In this document: piece by piece, positions 37,944-49,216 of the stretch
Numbering within the stretch: position 1 is the stretch's first letter
Layout: the number at the start of each line of letters is the position of its first letter
Notes under the pieces: model-generated
What the model was told of the DNA's origin: nothing
Seen by the model: only the letters and a program-made list of their open reading frames with translations
Databases searched by the model: none
From: Rotaria sp. Silwood1
Taxonomy: Eukaryota > Rotifera > Eurotatoria > Philodinida > Philodinidae
Direction: 5' to 3'
Assembly: GCA_905250075.1 (NCBI GenBank)
Contig: CAJNOP010000227.1
Location: forward strand, 1 to 64,000
DNA length: 64,000 bases
Program-made: the position numbers and the translations under genes

Positions 37944-39319
37944 CTATTTTTTGAATCGTTTTACCGATGGTTTTGTCTCTTTATATATATAATCATCAAT
38001 TGTATCTTGATTTCGTTTATGAGATAAGATTTTATTGCTTTCATCTTTTAATAGATGATCTTGAAAATATTTACTTGGTGCTTTTTTTATTACAAATGAA
38101 TCAAGTGTATTTCGATTTGATGACAATGTTTTACTAGAAAAAAAAAAAAAAAAACTAAAACAATAAATTATTTCTATTTTTAATGATACATTACTTTTCT
38201 TTATCAACATTCATCGGTCGAATATTATTGATATCATTAATTTTTGTTGAACCTACATTCGGTGTTACTCGATACATTTGAATATCATTATGTGGTACAA
38301 GTAATGGAAGAATCTAGAAATGAATATATATAATATTTTCTAGTTAAAAAAAAAATTTTACTTGTTCGGTATTATATCGTCCAAAATCAAGCCATTCATC
38401 TATTTCATGTTGACTTGACAAAATCGCCTATAAATCATTTTTTTTTTTTACATAACTATTAAAATATTTTTCTTACTGGCATTCGAATATGTACATTTCG
38501 CATTGTTTCACTTGCATTTACTGTACATATTGTACATGAATATAATGGTCCAGTCTATTAAAATGATCATACAATAACTATATTAAATAATAAAAACTAA
38601 TATATACTTCACAATGTTGATTAATTTCAAAAAGACCAGCCATAGCTAATAATGGTAATTTATTTTCATTATCTTTTTCAAATTGTTCAGAAATTTTCTC
38701 AACATTTATATTTGGATAATGTTTTTCATTGAGAAATGGTTCAGTTTGATAGATAAAGAAAGGTGTTTTTGATACATTCTTCTTCCATTCGAAGAATCTA
38801 AAAAAAAAAAAAACAACCAATAAATTTATTTTAATAATAATAAAATTTCAAACATACCCTTCAGCAAGCACAACACATCGTTGACCATTTCTCAATGGTC
38901 TTTTAAATGTTGGTTTTTGATCAATAGTTTCCGATCGACAATTATTTAAAACAGGTTTAAATTCATTTAAATTGCCTTTGTAATAACTTGGAACAAGTGA
39001 CCAACGCATTGTACAAAGAACTCGTGTTGATGAATCTTCTGTTTCATCTAAATGTTTGGCCGAAATTAAACAAAGACTAAAAATTAAAGAAATTATCTCA
39101 AACAAAACTTTTGATTTCTTTTAAACAAAAAAACAAAAAAAACGATCGATTATACCAAGTAGAAGTTGGAGCTAAATTCCAACTTGGTCGAAAAGATTTT
39201 GTTGATGGCATTAAATCAATAAATGGTGGTATAGTTGATTCATGTGTTTGAGAATGCATATAAGTTGAAAGACGACGTACAACATCAGGTGCTAAACCAC
39301 AAGCAAAACGTCCACACAT
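37944..39319 (-). CDS. HMCES: HMCES, SRAP-domain abasic-site shield protein
   Basis: Seven exons on the minus strand: 39156-39319, 38858-39076, 38608-38797, 38477-38554, 38362-38427, 38195-38313, 37944-38133; phases agree, 341 aa (human 354). HMCES crosslinks to abasic sites in single-stranded DNA through Cys2 and protects replication forks. The invariant start MCGRFACG supplies Cys2. Asn100 in NNCRSET, Glu127 in LAEGFFEW and His213 in VHIRMP match the known catalytic set (human N96, E127, H210). The C-terminal tail is basic, with NRNTLDSFVIKK resembling a degenerate PCNA-interacting PIP box (Leu and Phe at the right spacing, Asn for Gln). It lies 180 bp downstream of the DYNLT gene on the same strand. 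Confidence 0.93.
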
Positions 39320-39498
39320 ATTTATTATCTTTCTAAAATGTCAAAATATTTATTTCATACGAGACAAATAAAACAAAAATAGTACTCAGAAAAATATTTC
39401 AATTAAGACTAACATATTCGGTTTTCTTTTATTACACACAAAAAAAACTAGAGGATTAAGTCAATAGACAGAATATTAAAAAAAAAACATAATATTGT

Positions 39499-39941
39499 CT
39501 AAATAGACAAGCCAAAGACGGAAACAATAGCATAAATATATTTATTTTCCCAACTACCAAAAAAAAAACGAAATAATTATCATTTTTATAAAAATCAATT
39601 ATATTAAATTACCGAAGTGTACAACTACCATCAGTTATATCATTCCAATAGCAAGAACTGGCTGCATGTACATCTGTTCCATTCTTTGGCATTATTACCT
39701 ATTAAAAAATAAATGTATAATTCAAATAAATAAAAATCGAACTACTTACTGCTTGTACAATATATTTAAAACGTTTACCTAAGATAGTTAATTCAGTTAG
39801 TATTTGATCAACAATATCAACTGTCCATCGAGTAATTTTATCATATTCATATGACTTACCACCAATCAACCGTTCAACGACTTCTTTAATTATATGAGAT
39901 ACTTCATCGACAATAAACATTGTATCCTCTCCACTTGTCAT
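39499..39941 (-). CDS. DYNLT1: Tctex-type dynein light chain (DYNLT1/3)
   Basis: Three exons on the minus strand: 39750-39941, 39613-39698, 39499-39553; 110 aa (human DYNLT1 113). The start is the ATG at 39941 (MTSGEDTMFIVDEVSHIIKE); a longer open frame upstream lacks an ATG. Conserved features are GKSYEYDKITRWTVDIVDQ, LGKRFKYIVQAVIMPKNG, the [20 protein letters not shown] segment crossing exons 2 and 3, and the terminal VSVFGLSI. The protein dimerises on the dynein intermediate chain and links cargo in cytoplasmic or axonemal dynein. The last exon is only 55 bp and outside simple open-frame detection. Confidence 0.94.
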
Positions 39942-42504
39942 TTTTATTGATCTGAACAAAATATATTAAAAAAAAAAATACAACACAAAATTATTCTTAT
40001 CCTTTTTTGAATAGGTTTCTTTTTCGCGTAGTTTTTATTACTGTTATATTGACATAGGAAAATAAAAGGATAGAAATAATAGAAAAAAAAACAAGTATGC
40101 CTTCAAGGGAAAAACTCAAACGTACAAATAAAAGACTAGACCAAGTATAGTTTTGCGTATATTTACAAAAATATGACGAAAAAAAAAACTATAAATTTTA
40201 ATCATTCTTCTAGTTGTAACTATTCCGATCCTTTTATATATTAGTTTTTTTTTCTATGCACAACTTTGGGAAGGATATTTGTTCGATTATGATTTCGTTT
40301 AGATTATCATTTTCTTACCTTGTCATTAGTGTAGGAATATGAGATAATAAGATACAATTGTCAGTTGATAATAGATCATTGTCCATGGTATTGCGTTTTC
40401 TTAACTTTCTGTTTTTCTCTTTTGTCAGTCGATTTTTCAATGTCGATGTTTTCCCTTTTTATTTTTATTAGACATATAGACGAGATGAGAATCTGAAAGA
40501 AAAAAAAGACATTTTTTTTACGAAGAAAAAAAACTTAGCAGTGTCGACAATGATGTGTGCACGCGTCTTTCCTTTAACATACTTTACACAGGTAAAAAAA
40601 ACAAGATTGAATTATAAGCGGACAAGATGCTTAAAGAATTGAGAATTTCCTGGAAAATGGAAAAAAAAACAAGAATCAAATAAACATTTATGTGCATAAG
40701 TAAAAAGAAATTACACGCACATCCTCTCAAAGATCAAAAATAAAACCATAATTGTCTTGTGAATCTATTTAGCAATAAGTAGTATCTCTAATATCTTTTA
40801 TCGGTCAGTTTATTCTATGATTTTTTTTGCTTTAAAAATTGCAAGAATTTGTTAAAACAACTGCAAAATTAATTCATATACTTTATTGCAGTGTATTTTA
40901 TGTCTATCAACATAGGTTGTCGACAGAAACATTTCTATCTCGATTTTGACATCATCCACTAGGTAATAGAAATATATTATAGTACAAGGTTCAGATATCA
41001 GTTGAATTTCAAAAAATAATTATTTTCTATAATGAAAATATAAATGCTGTTTATTTTAGTCAAAATGATATTTATAATGTCCAAGGAAAACTAGATAGAA
41101 TAAACTTGAATTAACATCAAATAAGAGAATACTTTATATGCCATTCAACGGAAGTATGCCAAAGGAAATGAGAGCTAAAAACTTCTAAACATACAAAGAG
41201 AAAAAGAAAGAATGTATATACCCTTTATAATAAATATCCGATATCTCATTGACACGTGTATGCAAGAGAATCAATAAAAAATAAAATGCTTTAAGTTAAT
41301 CGTTATAATAGTACTACGAATAATATTACTTGATTGGTGAAAATTACATATTAACGCTACAATCGATGTTTCAAAACGAAATTATTTTATTTTCTTTAGA
41401 CGATTTATATCATGTATTCTAAAACATCAGTGGATTAATATTGATACTTGACTAGATTTTCTTTGATTTATTACTTCTGTGAAATTTAATGAGATCTTCA
41501 TATTCTAGAATGCATACTCTTAGTCACTGTCTATATTGATGAAATACTTTTTAAAAAATTGTTATAAAAGGACATTCCTTCTTTTTAATTCCATCTCTCA
41601 CATTTAAAAATACGAGTGTGGTACAATACAGTATTGTGGAGATGTTAACGAGTATGATTAAAGTGAAAAGTATTCACGAGTTACTGTTGTCTTGATCTTA
41701 TTAATAGAACTGTTTTGAAGTCAATTAATAAAGAATTTGTTCTGATCTGATGATCAAAGTCTTACTGAATCGTTTTCTATAGAATTGCTTATGTGATAAT
41801 TTGAAATTTCAAACATTACTATATTTCGAAGAACATTGGAATCATTTTTCATATGCGTATTGACATTACTCTATGTTAAGGGTATTCTCTCCCGTCTTGG
41901 GCATGAAAATCGAAAATTTTAATATAAAATGAGATTTGTTGGTCCATAGGTCTAGAAAGAAAAAAGAGATGAAAACTCATGACAAACAGCTTTGAAAGTG
42001 CTTCACATCTTTATGAAATAAGCACAAAAAGTTCGCCACCAGTGTCTTTGAAGAAGGGCTTGTATATATGAAAATCAAGTGAGCAATCGATAATTTTTAT
42101 TAAAAACACGTGAAATATATTGATTTAATTATAGCTAAAATTAAATCAGAACAACCTTGAATATTCTTGTCCATTTACTGTTGATTTCAATACAATTTTT
42201 CAATTTCTATTTGTTTCTAAACTAAATAAATAATAGTAAATAATTTATATTAGTCTTATTTAAATTCATTGAGTTAGTCTTCTGAGAAATTGAATAAAAT
42301 GTGGGCGTGAGTAGATTTTCTACTAAACACATATAATATTTTAATATACTATTCGAATAGAATGATCTTCGATGAACCTTTGTTGAATATTTAACAACGA
42401 GTCTTCAATTTGTTTCATACAGAAATATTTGAAAGATACACGATTTTATCACAGAATATGAAGTGAATTTTTTTTGTTAGAAATTATAAAAAACATTATC
42501 AATT
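39942..42504. other. Intergenic region, no gene seen
   Basis: About 2.5 kb, AT-rich. It includes the promoter side of the dynein light chain gene. No open frame above 60 codons and no repeat was recognised. Confidence 0.45.
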
Positions 42505-43675
42505 ATGATTGAACAAACAGTTCATGAATTATAATTAGAAACAAGTATATCGAATATTGAAAAATCAACAAATTCAAATAGAATAATGTCGACTATGCGA
42601 ACACCATTACTAAGAAATCTATTGCTTTTGCAATCCGACGATAATAATTTACAAAATCAACTAAATGTGTTCGAAAGTAAATCATCCCAATGACAATCTA
42701 AATTCAACAATCTATCGGATCATTTCACTTGAGTCGAACAAGCTTGTATCGCAGTTATCGATAAGACATTCATGTACAGGCAAGGTTACAAGATGAGATG
42801 CAGAAAATCTTAATATCTGTCGGCTATGAAGAGGCTCGACACTCATTGGAACAATTCGATGGATGTGTGTGTGTGCAGATTTGGTATTGTTCCCTTTATT
42901 CATTGCTATACGTACACGCACATCCTCATCCAAGATTAATTCCTATTGCTGCGATTCCTAATCGCGAAAGATACCAGCTGGCAAATCTTCATATAGTGTA
43001 AAAATACAGAATATTTGAAAACTTAGAAATCCTTTCTCGTTTGCTGTCTTCTGGTGAAAATCGAATTTCGATATTTGCACTCAGCTTGCCGTGCGAAAAA
43101 TGCGAAGAATGGGGCATGACCTTTGCTAGCGATTTGTATCTCGTATCGTTTTAATCCCACGCTAATGTTAGTTTGTTTATTGCGTTGATCAAATACTTCT
43201 GGAAGGAACAATAATTCAATGGTCATTTTTAATCAATTATTAAAGCAATACTTGAAAGGTACTGATTATGAGAAATTAGCTGGAGAATTGATCCGTTGAT
43301 TTATTTTCATCAGATACTAAATGTTTCAAATTTCACACTATCTCTATTTTTCGATAGGTAAAATCATTTTGAAACGAAATCTAATCCTATATAGATTCGG
43401 TACTCTTGTGGACCAGTGAGACTTTACCATTGTGAAATTCTCAAAACTTATCGTTTCACGTTGGATGAATATCGAATTTTTGATAAAATTGACATTAATG
43501 AATTGATATCTCGTTTGGTTCTGAACTTTGCGAAATAGATGCGGGTTTTTTTTGCACTTGAGGCATACCATGGATTATTTAATATAAATATACAAGAAGA
43601 ACAGATTAAGAATATACTAAACGATACTTTCATGACACATCACATATCCAAGCAAATATCAATCTTATCGAACTA
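42505..43675 (+). pseudogene. Decayed protein-coding region of unknown family
   Basis: From ATG at 42505 one frame reads MIEQTVHEL, stop, then LETSISNIEKSTNSNRIMST and on to about 42790. The readable frame then shifts by one and stays constant to 43675 through about eight stops, with coherent stretches such as QKILISVGYEEARHSLEQFD, ENLEILSRLLSSGENRISIF and TYRFTLDEYRIFDKIDINEL. The base composition is less AT-rich than the surroundings. Persistence of one frame over about 290 codons argues for a dead gene rather than noise. The family is not recognised; a last EF-hand-like impression is too weak to use. Confidence 0.45.
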
Positions 43676-43829
43676 AATCCGAAAACAACGATGTACTTTC
43701 ACAATCATAATGTTTTTGATGAAATAGAAAAAATCTTAGACAAATATATAACCAAGTACTCTGCTATTTTATTAGACAAGAACGATTCTTGGGGTGCATC
43801 ACCATTCGTTTCTGACCAAGTGACTCTAC

Positions 43830-46800
43830 ATGATGTTTTTACTATTTATATTATTGGTTGGCATCGAACAATGCTTGAGTATTTCGAGTCCTGTTTATCC
43901 ATTTGCCACCTATAAACATTCAGTTGAACTTCAAGTTAATGTAGCCGATCTTTGGTGGACGGTGAATGATGCTGAAACAGAGGTTGTGTTCGAATTACAT
44001 ATCAACACAACTGGTTGGATTGCCCTAGGCATCAGTCCAGGTTACTTATTATTTAACGTTTTTGTCCACATATGAAATAAAACATTCATTGCTTTTAGCT
44101 GGTGGCATGACGGGTGCTGATATCGCTGTCGGATGGGTTGATCAGACGGGCAATGTCTATATGCAGGTTCACATCATACAGAATAAGACTTTCAGTAAAC
44201 ATATATTTATGTTAATGGTTAGGATCGACATGCATTGACTACTGCAAAGCCTATCTTAGATAATACAACGACCGATTGGTTTGTTCTCAACGGTCGTGAA
44301 CAAGATGGATGGACAGCTATTCAATTCAAACGTTTACTTGATACATGTGATCCAATGGATGTTCGAATCAAAGTACGAGATGTTGATTCTGTTGTTTACT
44401 CAGGTGTCATACTCGAAAAATTTAGTGACACAGACGAAATATCGATGAAAGCATTAAAATCAGAGATGCAGGATATGATCAATATCTAGGTGTAGTAATT
44501 TGTTCAAAAAGTAAGGAAATGTGTTGGACAGTTTTAGTTTTGGTGTCATAATATATATTATTTTGTCTTTCCTACTAGTATTTATGTATGTTGTAGTAGT
44601 GACATCAGACAGATAGTGTGTAGATCACAATGATAGCAACACTTTTATTTTGCATATATCTCAGTGTAGAAAAAGGATACAGACTTAAATTTTTTTAAAA
44701 GATGCGTCATTGAAGTCTCTAAAAACGTCAAAGAAAGAACTTCTTATGATGTTTTTAGATGACTAACAGTGACGACTTGTGGTATTTTACGTTGGCTTTT
44801 GGAAAAGTGTATCATGATGTCATGAAATCTTTTGATTAGAATAAAAAAAAACAGCTTTCCAAAAACATTGCAACCATTTTTGTTAATGTCAGTATCGCTA
44901 TCTGACAGATGCCACCACTACAACATATATAAATACTAGTAGGAAAGACAAAATAATATATATTATGACACTAAAACTAAAGCTGTCCAACACGTTTCCT
45001 TACTTTTGAACAAATTGCTACACCTAGATATTGATTATATCCTGCAGCTTTGATTTATATCACCTAGTACATGCGATAGAATATGAGATCTAACTGAATA
45101 TGTACAAAGAAAAAATCGAAAATATTATGTGCCCTGTTACTTTTGGCCCACCCTGTATATATTCAATGGATTATCGTGCAAATATTGAATTTTCAATTTT
45201 TTTCTCAATCCTTAGTCTACTACATATTAAAATGATTGTTTAATCGATTTCCAGTCTGGAACCAACAATCTCATATTTGCCTATGGTCTTACCGATCCGG
45301 ATCTCGACCAGCCGAATGGTGACATTTCTTACCATGAAAATCGTCGAGGTTCACGCATTCTACCACTTCGATCCTATGCCAATCCACCAGTCGAAGCCAA
45401 GTTTGCTGAACTCGAATATTTCGATTTTCGCATGAATAATGTCAGTTCTATTTGACTGAATCATAATTTCTATTCCATTTGTCTTTTTCATTTTAGTATC
45501 TTGTTCCATCGAATGATACTACATATTATTGTAAAATGTTCAAAGCTCCAACAAATTATGCAGTTAAACGACATGTAATCGCTGTATGTGTTCATGTTCT
45601 TTGATTTCTTTCCAATCGAATTCATTTTTGCAGCACAAAATTCTCATTGAACCAAGTAATCGTGATCTTGTACATCATCTTCTCTTGCATGAATGTAGCC
45701 CGATGGCTAAATTCGATGATAAAAACCTGCCCGATGGATTATGTAATGATTTAGCAGAGATGCTTGCAATGTGTATGGTAAATGTTGCCACTGTTTGGGC
45801 TGTTGGCGGCGATGAAGTAAGACAACATGTTACAAGAGTAATAACTACGTGTGAATAGATAGTCGAATTTCCAGAAGTGGCTGGATATCCTGTTGGTGCT
45901 GAATCAAATATCAAATATTACGTCATTCAAATGCACTATGATAATCCTCATCGAATTGCGAGTAGGATGTTATATTTTGAATTAAATGAAAATTTTTGGA
46001 TCAAACTCATTTATCTTCGTTTAGATCGTCGTGACAGTACAAGTCTTCGATTTTATCTTGGCAAAGAACTTCGTCAATATGATATTGGCTATTTTACTTT
46101 TGGTCTAGTTGCTGATCCAACTGGAATAGCCATTCCACCAAGAGTCAATGAATTTGTGATTGATTCTTATTGTCCAGCCATAGCTACTAAGGTATGTTCT
46201 GCATATTTTTGGTTGATAATCCGACAATATAGGCTTTGTTCTAGAATTTTCCTGAATCTGGCATTACAGTGATATCTGCGTTTCCACATACTCATTTGCA
46301 AGGCAAGTTCAATTTGCATGTACAAAAATAAAATTATTCTTGATTATTTGATCGAACAGGTCGAAGTGTATGGACAAAATTGATTCGAAACAGAACAGCT
46401 GTGGAATATTTATTCAATGCAGAAGCATACGATTTCAACTATCAATACGAAAATCTTCTACCTAAGCCGATTAAACTATATCCAGTAAGAGAATTCTCTC
46501 ATATTGTCTACATTTGATCAAGCTATTATTTATTGTAGGGAGATGAATTTGCCACTCGATGCGTGTATAATACTATGAACAAGAATGAAATCACCTTGGT
46601 AAATATTATTGAATGCATTTTCTATGCAGAACAGTATTATGGTTTTAGGGTGGAGAGAGCACAAGAGACGAAATGTGTATTCAAATTCTTACATATTATC
46701 CTCGCATGAAAGACAATTACATGTGTCTGACTATAAATACTCATTCCGAATGGACAGCTCTTATGAATGATACTAAGTATGTTTTATTGAATTAAATCAT

Positions 46801-47027
46801 AGAATCTTATTTATTTGCATTTTAATAGATCAACTGTTGATTATGTCGAGTTGAAAAATTGGCTCCGCAGTCTCAAATGGACTCCAGAATCAACAAATCG
46901 ATGGCAAGAATTCTATAATAAAGCCTCGCGTTTGGTTATTCATGGCGTTAATACACGCGAGGCTGACACTTTGTCAAGTTTACCGACATACGAAGACTTG
47001 AAATCAGTGCGATGTAGCCATCAATAA
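43830..47027 (+). CDS. MOXD1: MOXD1 / dopamine beta-hydroxylase-like copper monooxygenase
   Basis: Thirteen exons: 43830-44040, 44099-44166, 44223-44372, 45255-45440, 45497-45583, 45634-45816, 45859-45961, 46025-46191, 46245-46302, 46360-46484, 46539-46598, 46649-46776, 46829-47027; phases agree, 574 aa. A signal peptide (MMFLLFILLVGIEQCLSI) precedes a DOMON domain (about 25-150) with GWIALGISPAGGMTGADIAV and DRHA. All copper ligands known for the family are present: His248-His249 in VHHLLLHEC, His321 in MHYDNP, His400/His402 in FPHTHLQG, and Met475 in STRDEMC. It should hydroxylate a small secreted or ER substrate using ascorbate and O2; the substrate is unknown. Intron 9 is GC...AG. Intron 3 holds an inverted repeat. 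The C-terminus ends VRCSHQ without a membrane anchor. Confidence 0.92.
44460..45065. mobile_element. Inverted-repeat DNA element inside MOXD1 intron 3
   Basis: Arms of about 160 bp (44460-44625 and 44893-45065) are inverted copies. Shared blocks include GCAGGATATRATCAATATCT, GTTGGACAG and CTTTCCTACTAGTATTTAT. The 270-bp centre codes for nothing. About 70 bp beyond the right arm lies CCCTGTTACTTTTGGCCCAC followed by CCTGTATA, a motif much like Tc1/mariner ends, suggesting a mariner-derived composite. Confidence 0.6.
46303..46359 (+). other. GC-AG intron of the MOXD1-like gene
   Basis: The donor is GCAAGT and the acceptor is ACAG. Only this junction gives the conserved HTHLQGR in frame; the GT inside GCAAGT would break it. 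GC-AG introns are a known minor class that uses the major spliceosome. Confidence 0.75.
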
Positions 47028-47028
47028 A
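47023..47028 (+). promoter_or_regulatory. Polyadenylation hexamer embedding the MOXD1-like stop codon
   Basis: AATAAA containing the TAA stop at 47025-47027. Its use is not proven. Confidence 0.3.
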
Positions 47029-48145
47029 TTGGAAAATATCAAAAGATATTTTAGCTATAATACTTAAGTGTAACATACAAAAAAGATGTACATCATTACA
47101 GTATTAAGAAAGGGTCCACGAGACCACCACCCAAAATGACAGGGATCGAGTGTCAAAAAAATTTTCATAGTGCAATGGATTAGTGAGGGCAAATGATTGG
47201 GCCTAGAGACAAATTTTCAAATCCTTGAGATAAAGTTTTCGATTTATATCAGGAACTACATTGCTTTTGGCCAAAGAAAGGATGGATGATCATGAAAAAT
47301 GTAAGGAAAAAAGAAATCAAGTTGTATTATCTGCATTTAATGTATTGCTAAAAATTATTCGCTTAACATATTTTGTAATACTATATAGTCGAGGTTAAAG
47401 AACAAATGAGTTTTATATTTTAAAACTACATTGGCAAGTTTTTTATCTAATTATTAGAATATATCATTGACGCAAATGCATCATCCTGTTCAATAACTAA
47501 CTAATCTAAAAAACATAATTTCATCAATCATTGTTAATGATGGATCAAATGAAAATTATCTTCGTATTCATATGTCTTGTACACAGTGTTTAGAAAAATA
47601 TGATATCTAAAAGACATGCTAACATATATAGAGTAGATTTATTACATTAACTCAATAAAATTCTTTGAAGAGTGTTCAGGCACAAAAAGCATATACTAAT
47701 TTTCATCCAACATATTTAGCTATGAAAGTGATTCCTTTTTTGTAATAAGCTTTATATAATTAAAAAACGCGATAGGTTTGCATATCATTTAACAGAAATT
47801 AGGGTGGATGTGAGTGTTGCTTTTCTTTACAGTAACATACATACCCATACTCTCTTCTGTAACTAGCAACAGTAGTTGCACCTTGCTTCACAGTTAAATT
47901 CCACAGAGATTGCACTAGCAGTTTTTAATTATTGAAACTATGACAAATACTAATAAATCAATGGTAACGAAACAAATCAAAGATGTGTGGGGTTATTTCG
48001 AGTACAGATTCATAGTGTCTAAAGATATAATATAAATAAGTAATGACTAAAAAAAACGGTTTTGTCAATATGATCAAGTGAAATCGGTTAATAAAACTCA
48101 ATAAACAATTAGCCCATAAAGAAATCTTGAATCAGTTATCGATTT
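47028..48145. other. Intergenic region, no gene seen
   Basis: AT-rich; a GC-richer patch at 47110-47150 is unexplained. No coding sequence was recognised. Confidence 0.4.
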
Positions 48146-48260
48146 TGATGACTTTAATTAGTTTTTTTTAAATCATCACATTCTGGTCTCCGATTGCGAT
48201 TTTTTAAAAATATAGGATTTTCGATAAAAAATGACAAAAATATAGGATTTTTATAGATCG
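48146..48260. repeat. Fragment of the CTGGNCTCCGATT repeat family
   Basis: TTCTGGTCTCCGATTGCGAT followed by two AAATATAGGATTTT units matches the end of the element at 51693-52082. Only one end is present here. Confidence 0.45.
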
Positions 48261-48573
48261 TTTCTGTACAATTGTTTTGGTGTTTTTTAGCTTCTCTGCT
48301 CGAAAATCGTTTTAATGAAGCTGTTATAAACAGCTCAACCATAACCAAGATTCTTATGTAATTTCTTTCTACTGAAATAAGTCGCTAATTCGAGGATCAC
48401 TATAAAGTTTAATTATAAAACTTTCTCACAAATCAATAAATAACAATAAAGTAGATCATAAACTTTGAAAAAATAAATACATGAAAAAAACAAATACTAT
48501 TTCTCATAATTAAATTTGACTTATAAAAGTAAAACTTGATTATAAATAGACAAAAACACTTGAATAATAATCA

Positions 48574-48776
48574 TTAAGTATTATCTATCAAGTCTATTAT
48601 ATTAGGTTGATTCTGTTGGATGGATTTCAGCTTCTTGTTGATTGATTGTTCATGAAGAAAAGCATCTTTTCTTCTTAATCGAAGTTTATCGAGCTCATTT
48701 GTAAGTTGTTGCTGTTGTTCATTAACTGATGTTAATTTTTCACGACCTCCAGAGCTTTCGTTTGGTTTTATATAGG
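48574..48776 (-). pseudogene. Orphan coiled-coil terminal exon or gene remnant
   Basis: The minus-strand frame reads GGREKLTSVNEQQQQLTNEL and on through KLRLRRKDAFLHEQ to a stop at 48574. It is a charged heptad-like helix of about 60 residues with coding character. On its 5' side (above 48777) the sequence turns abruptly into transposon-like G-rich repeat. It is therefore either the last exon of a gene whose other exons lie beyond the repeat island (possible acceptors CTGGAG or CATCAG), or a gene cut by the insertions. Family not recognised. Confidence 0.4.
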
Positions 48777-49140
48777 AGGGGGAGAAAGCCAGGGAGAAAA
48801 TAGTCACAACTCAAAGAAAGCTTTCTATTTGGAAGAAAGTGCCTGATTCTCCTTGAAAACCTAAGTAGAAAGCATTCTCTTTCTAAAAAACGGCTGCTTT
48901 TTTTTGCAATCTTGAAACAAAGTTTCTTTTTAGAAGAAAACAACTGTTTCAATTTGAAAATTAAGGAGAATGCTTTCACTTTAGCATGTTTTTAGTATAT
49001 TTTCTCTATTGAAAATACTGAAAACGCCTTAAACAGCAGCTAACGGAAATTTCCAGGGAGAAACGTAGAACGCAAGGAAAAAATTACCTGGGAGAAATCC
49101 CCTATCTTCCACCCCCTAATCGTATGGCCTGAACATACGT
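48777..49140. repeat. Repeat copy 1 of the GGGAGAAA / TCGTATGGCC family
   Basis: Begins AGGAGGGGGAGAAAGCCAGG and ends CACCCCCTAATCGTATGGCC. The terminal part (49028-49135) is repeated in direct orientation at 51555-51662. The interior is made of imperfect TTTCTCTTTGAAA-like units. Ends AGGGGGAG/CTTCCACCCCCT are weakly inverted. No coding capacity. Confidence 0.5.
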
Positions 49141-49216
49141 GCCATAACATTTACATTTATCAAACACATTTCTGAATAGACAGGAGAAATCTTTAAACAA
49201 GCAGTGTTGTTTTAAG

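Noticed and set aside
39942-39959. Longer N-terminus for the dynein light chain
   Set aside because: The upstream codon is not ATG, and family members start at the MTSGED-type position.
42505-43675. Idea that in-frame TAA/TGA codons reflect an altered genetic code
   Set aside because: All intact genes in the window end at ordinary TAA, TAG or TGA codons and contain none internally; decay explains this region.
44373-44489. Extension of MOXD1 exon 3 to a stop at 44489
   Set aside because: A GT donor at 44373 and the conserved downstream SGTNNLIFAYG exon show that this is intron.
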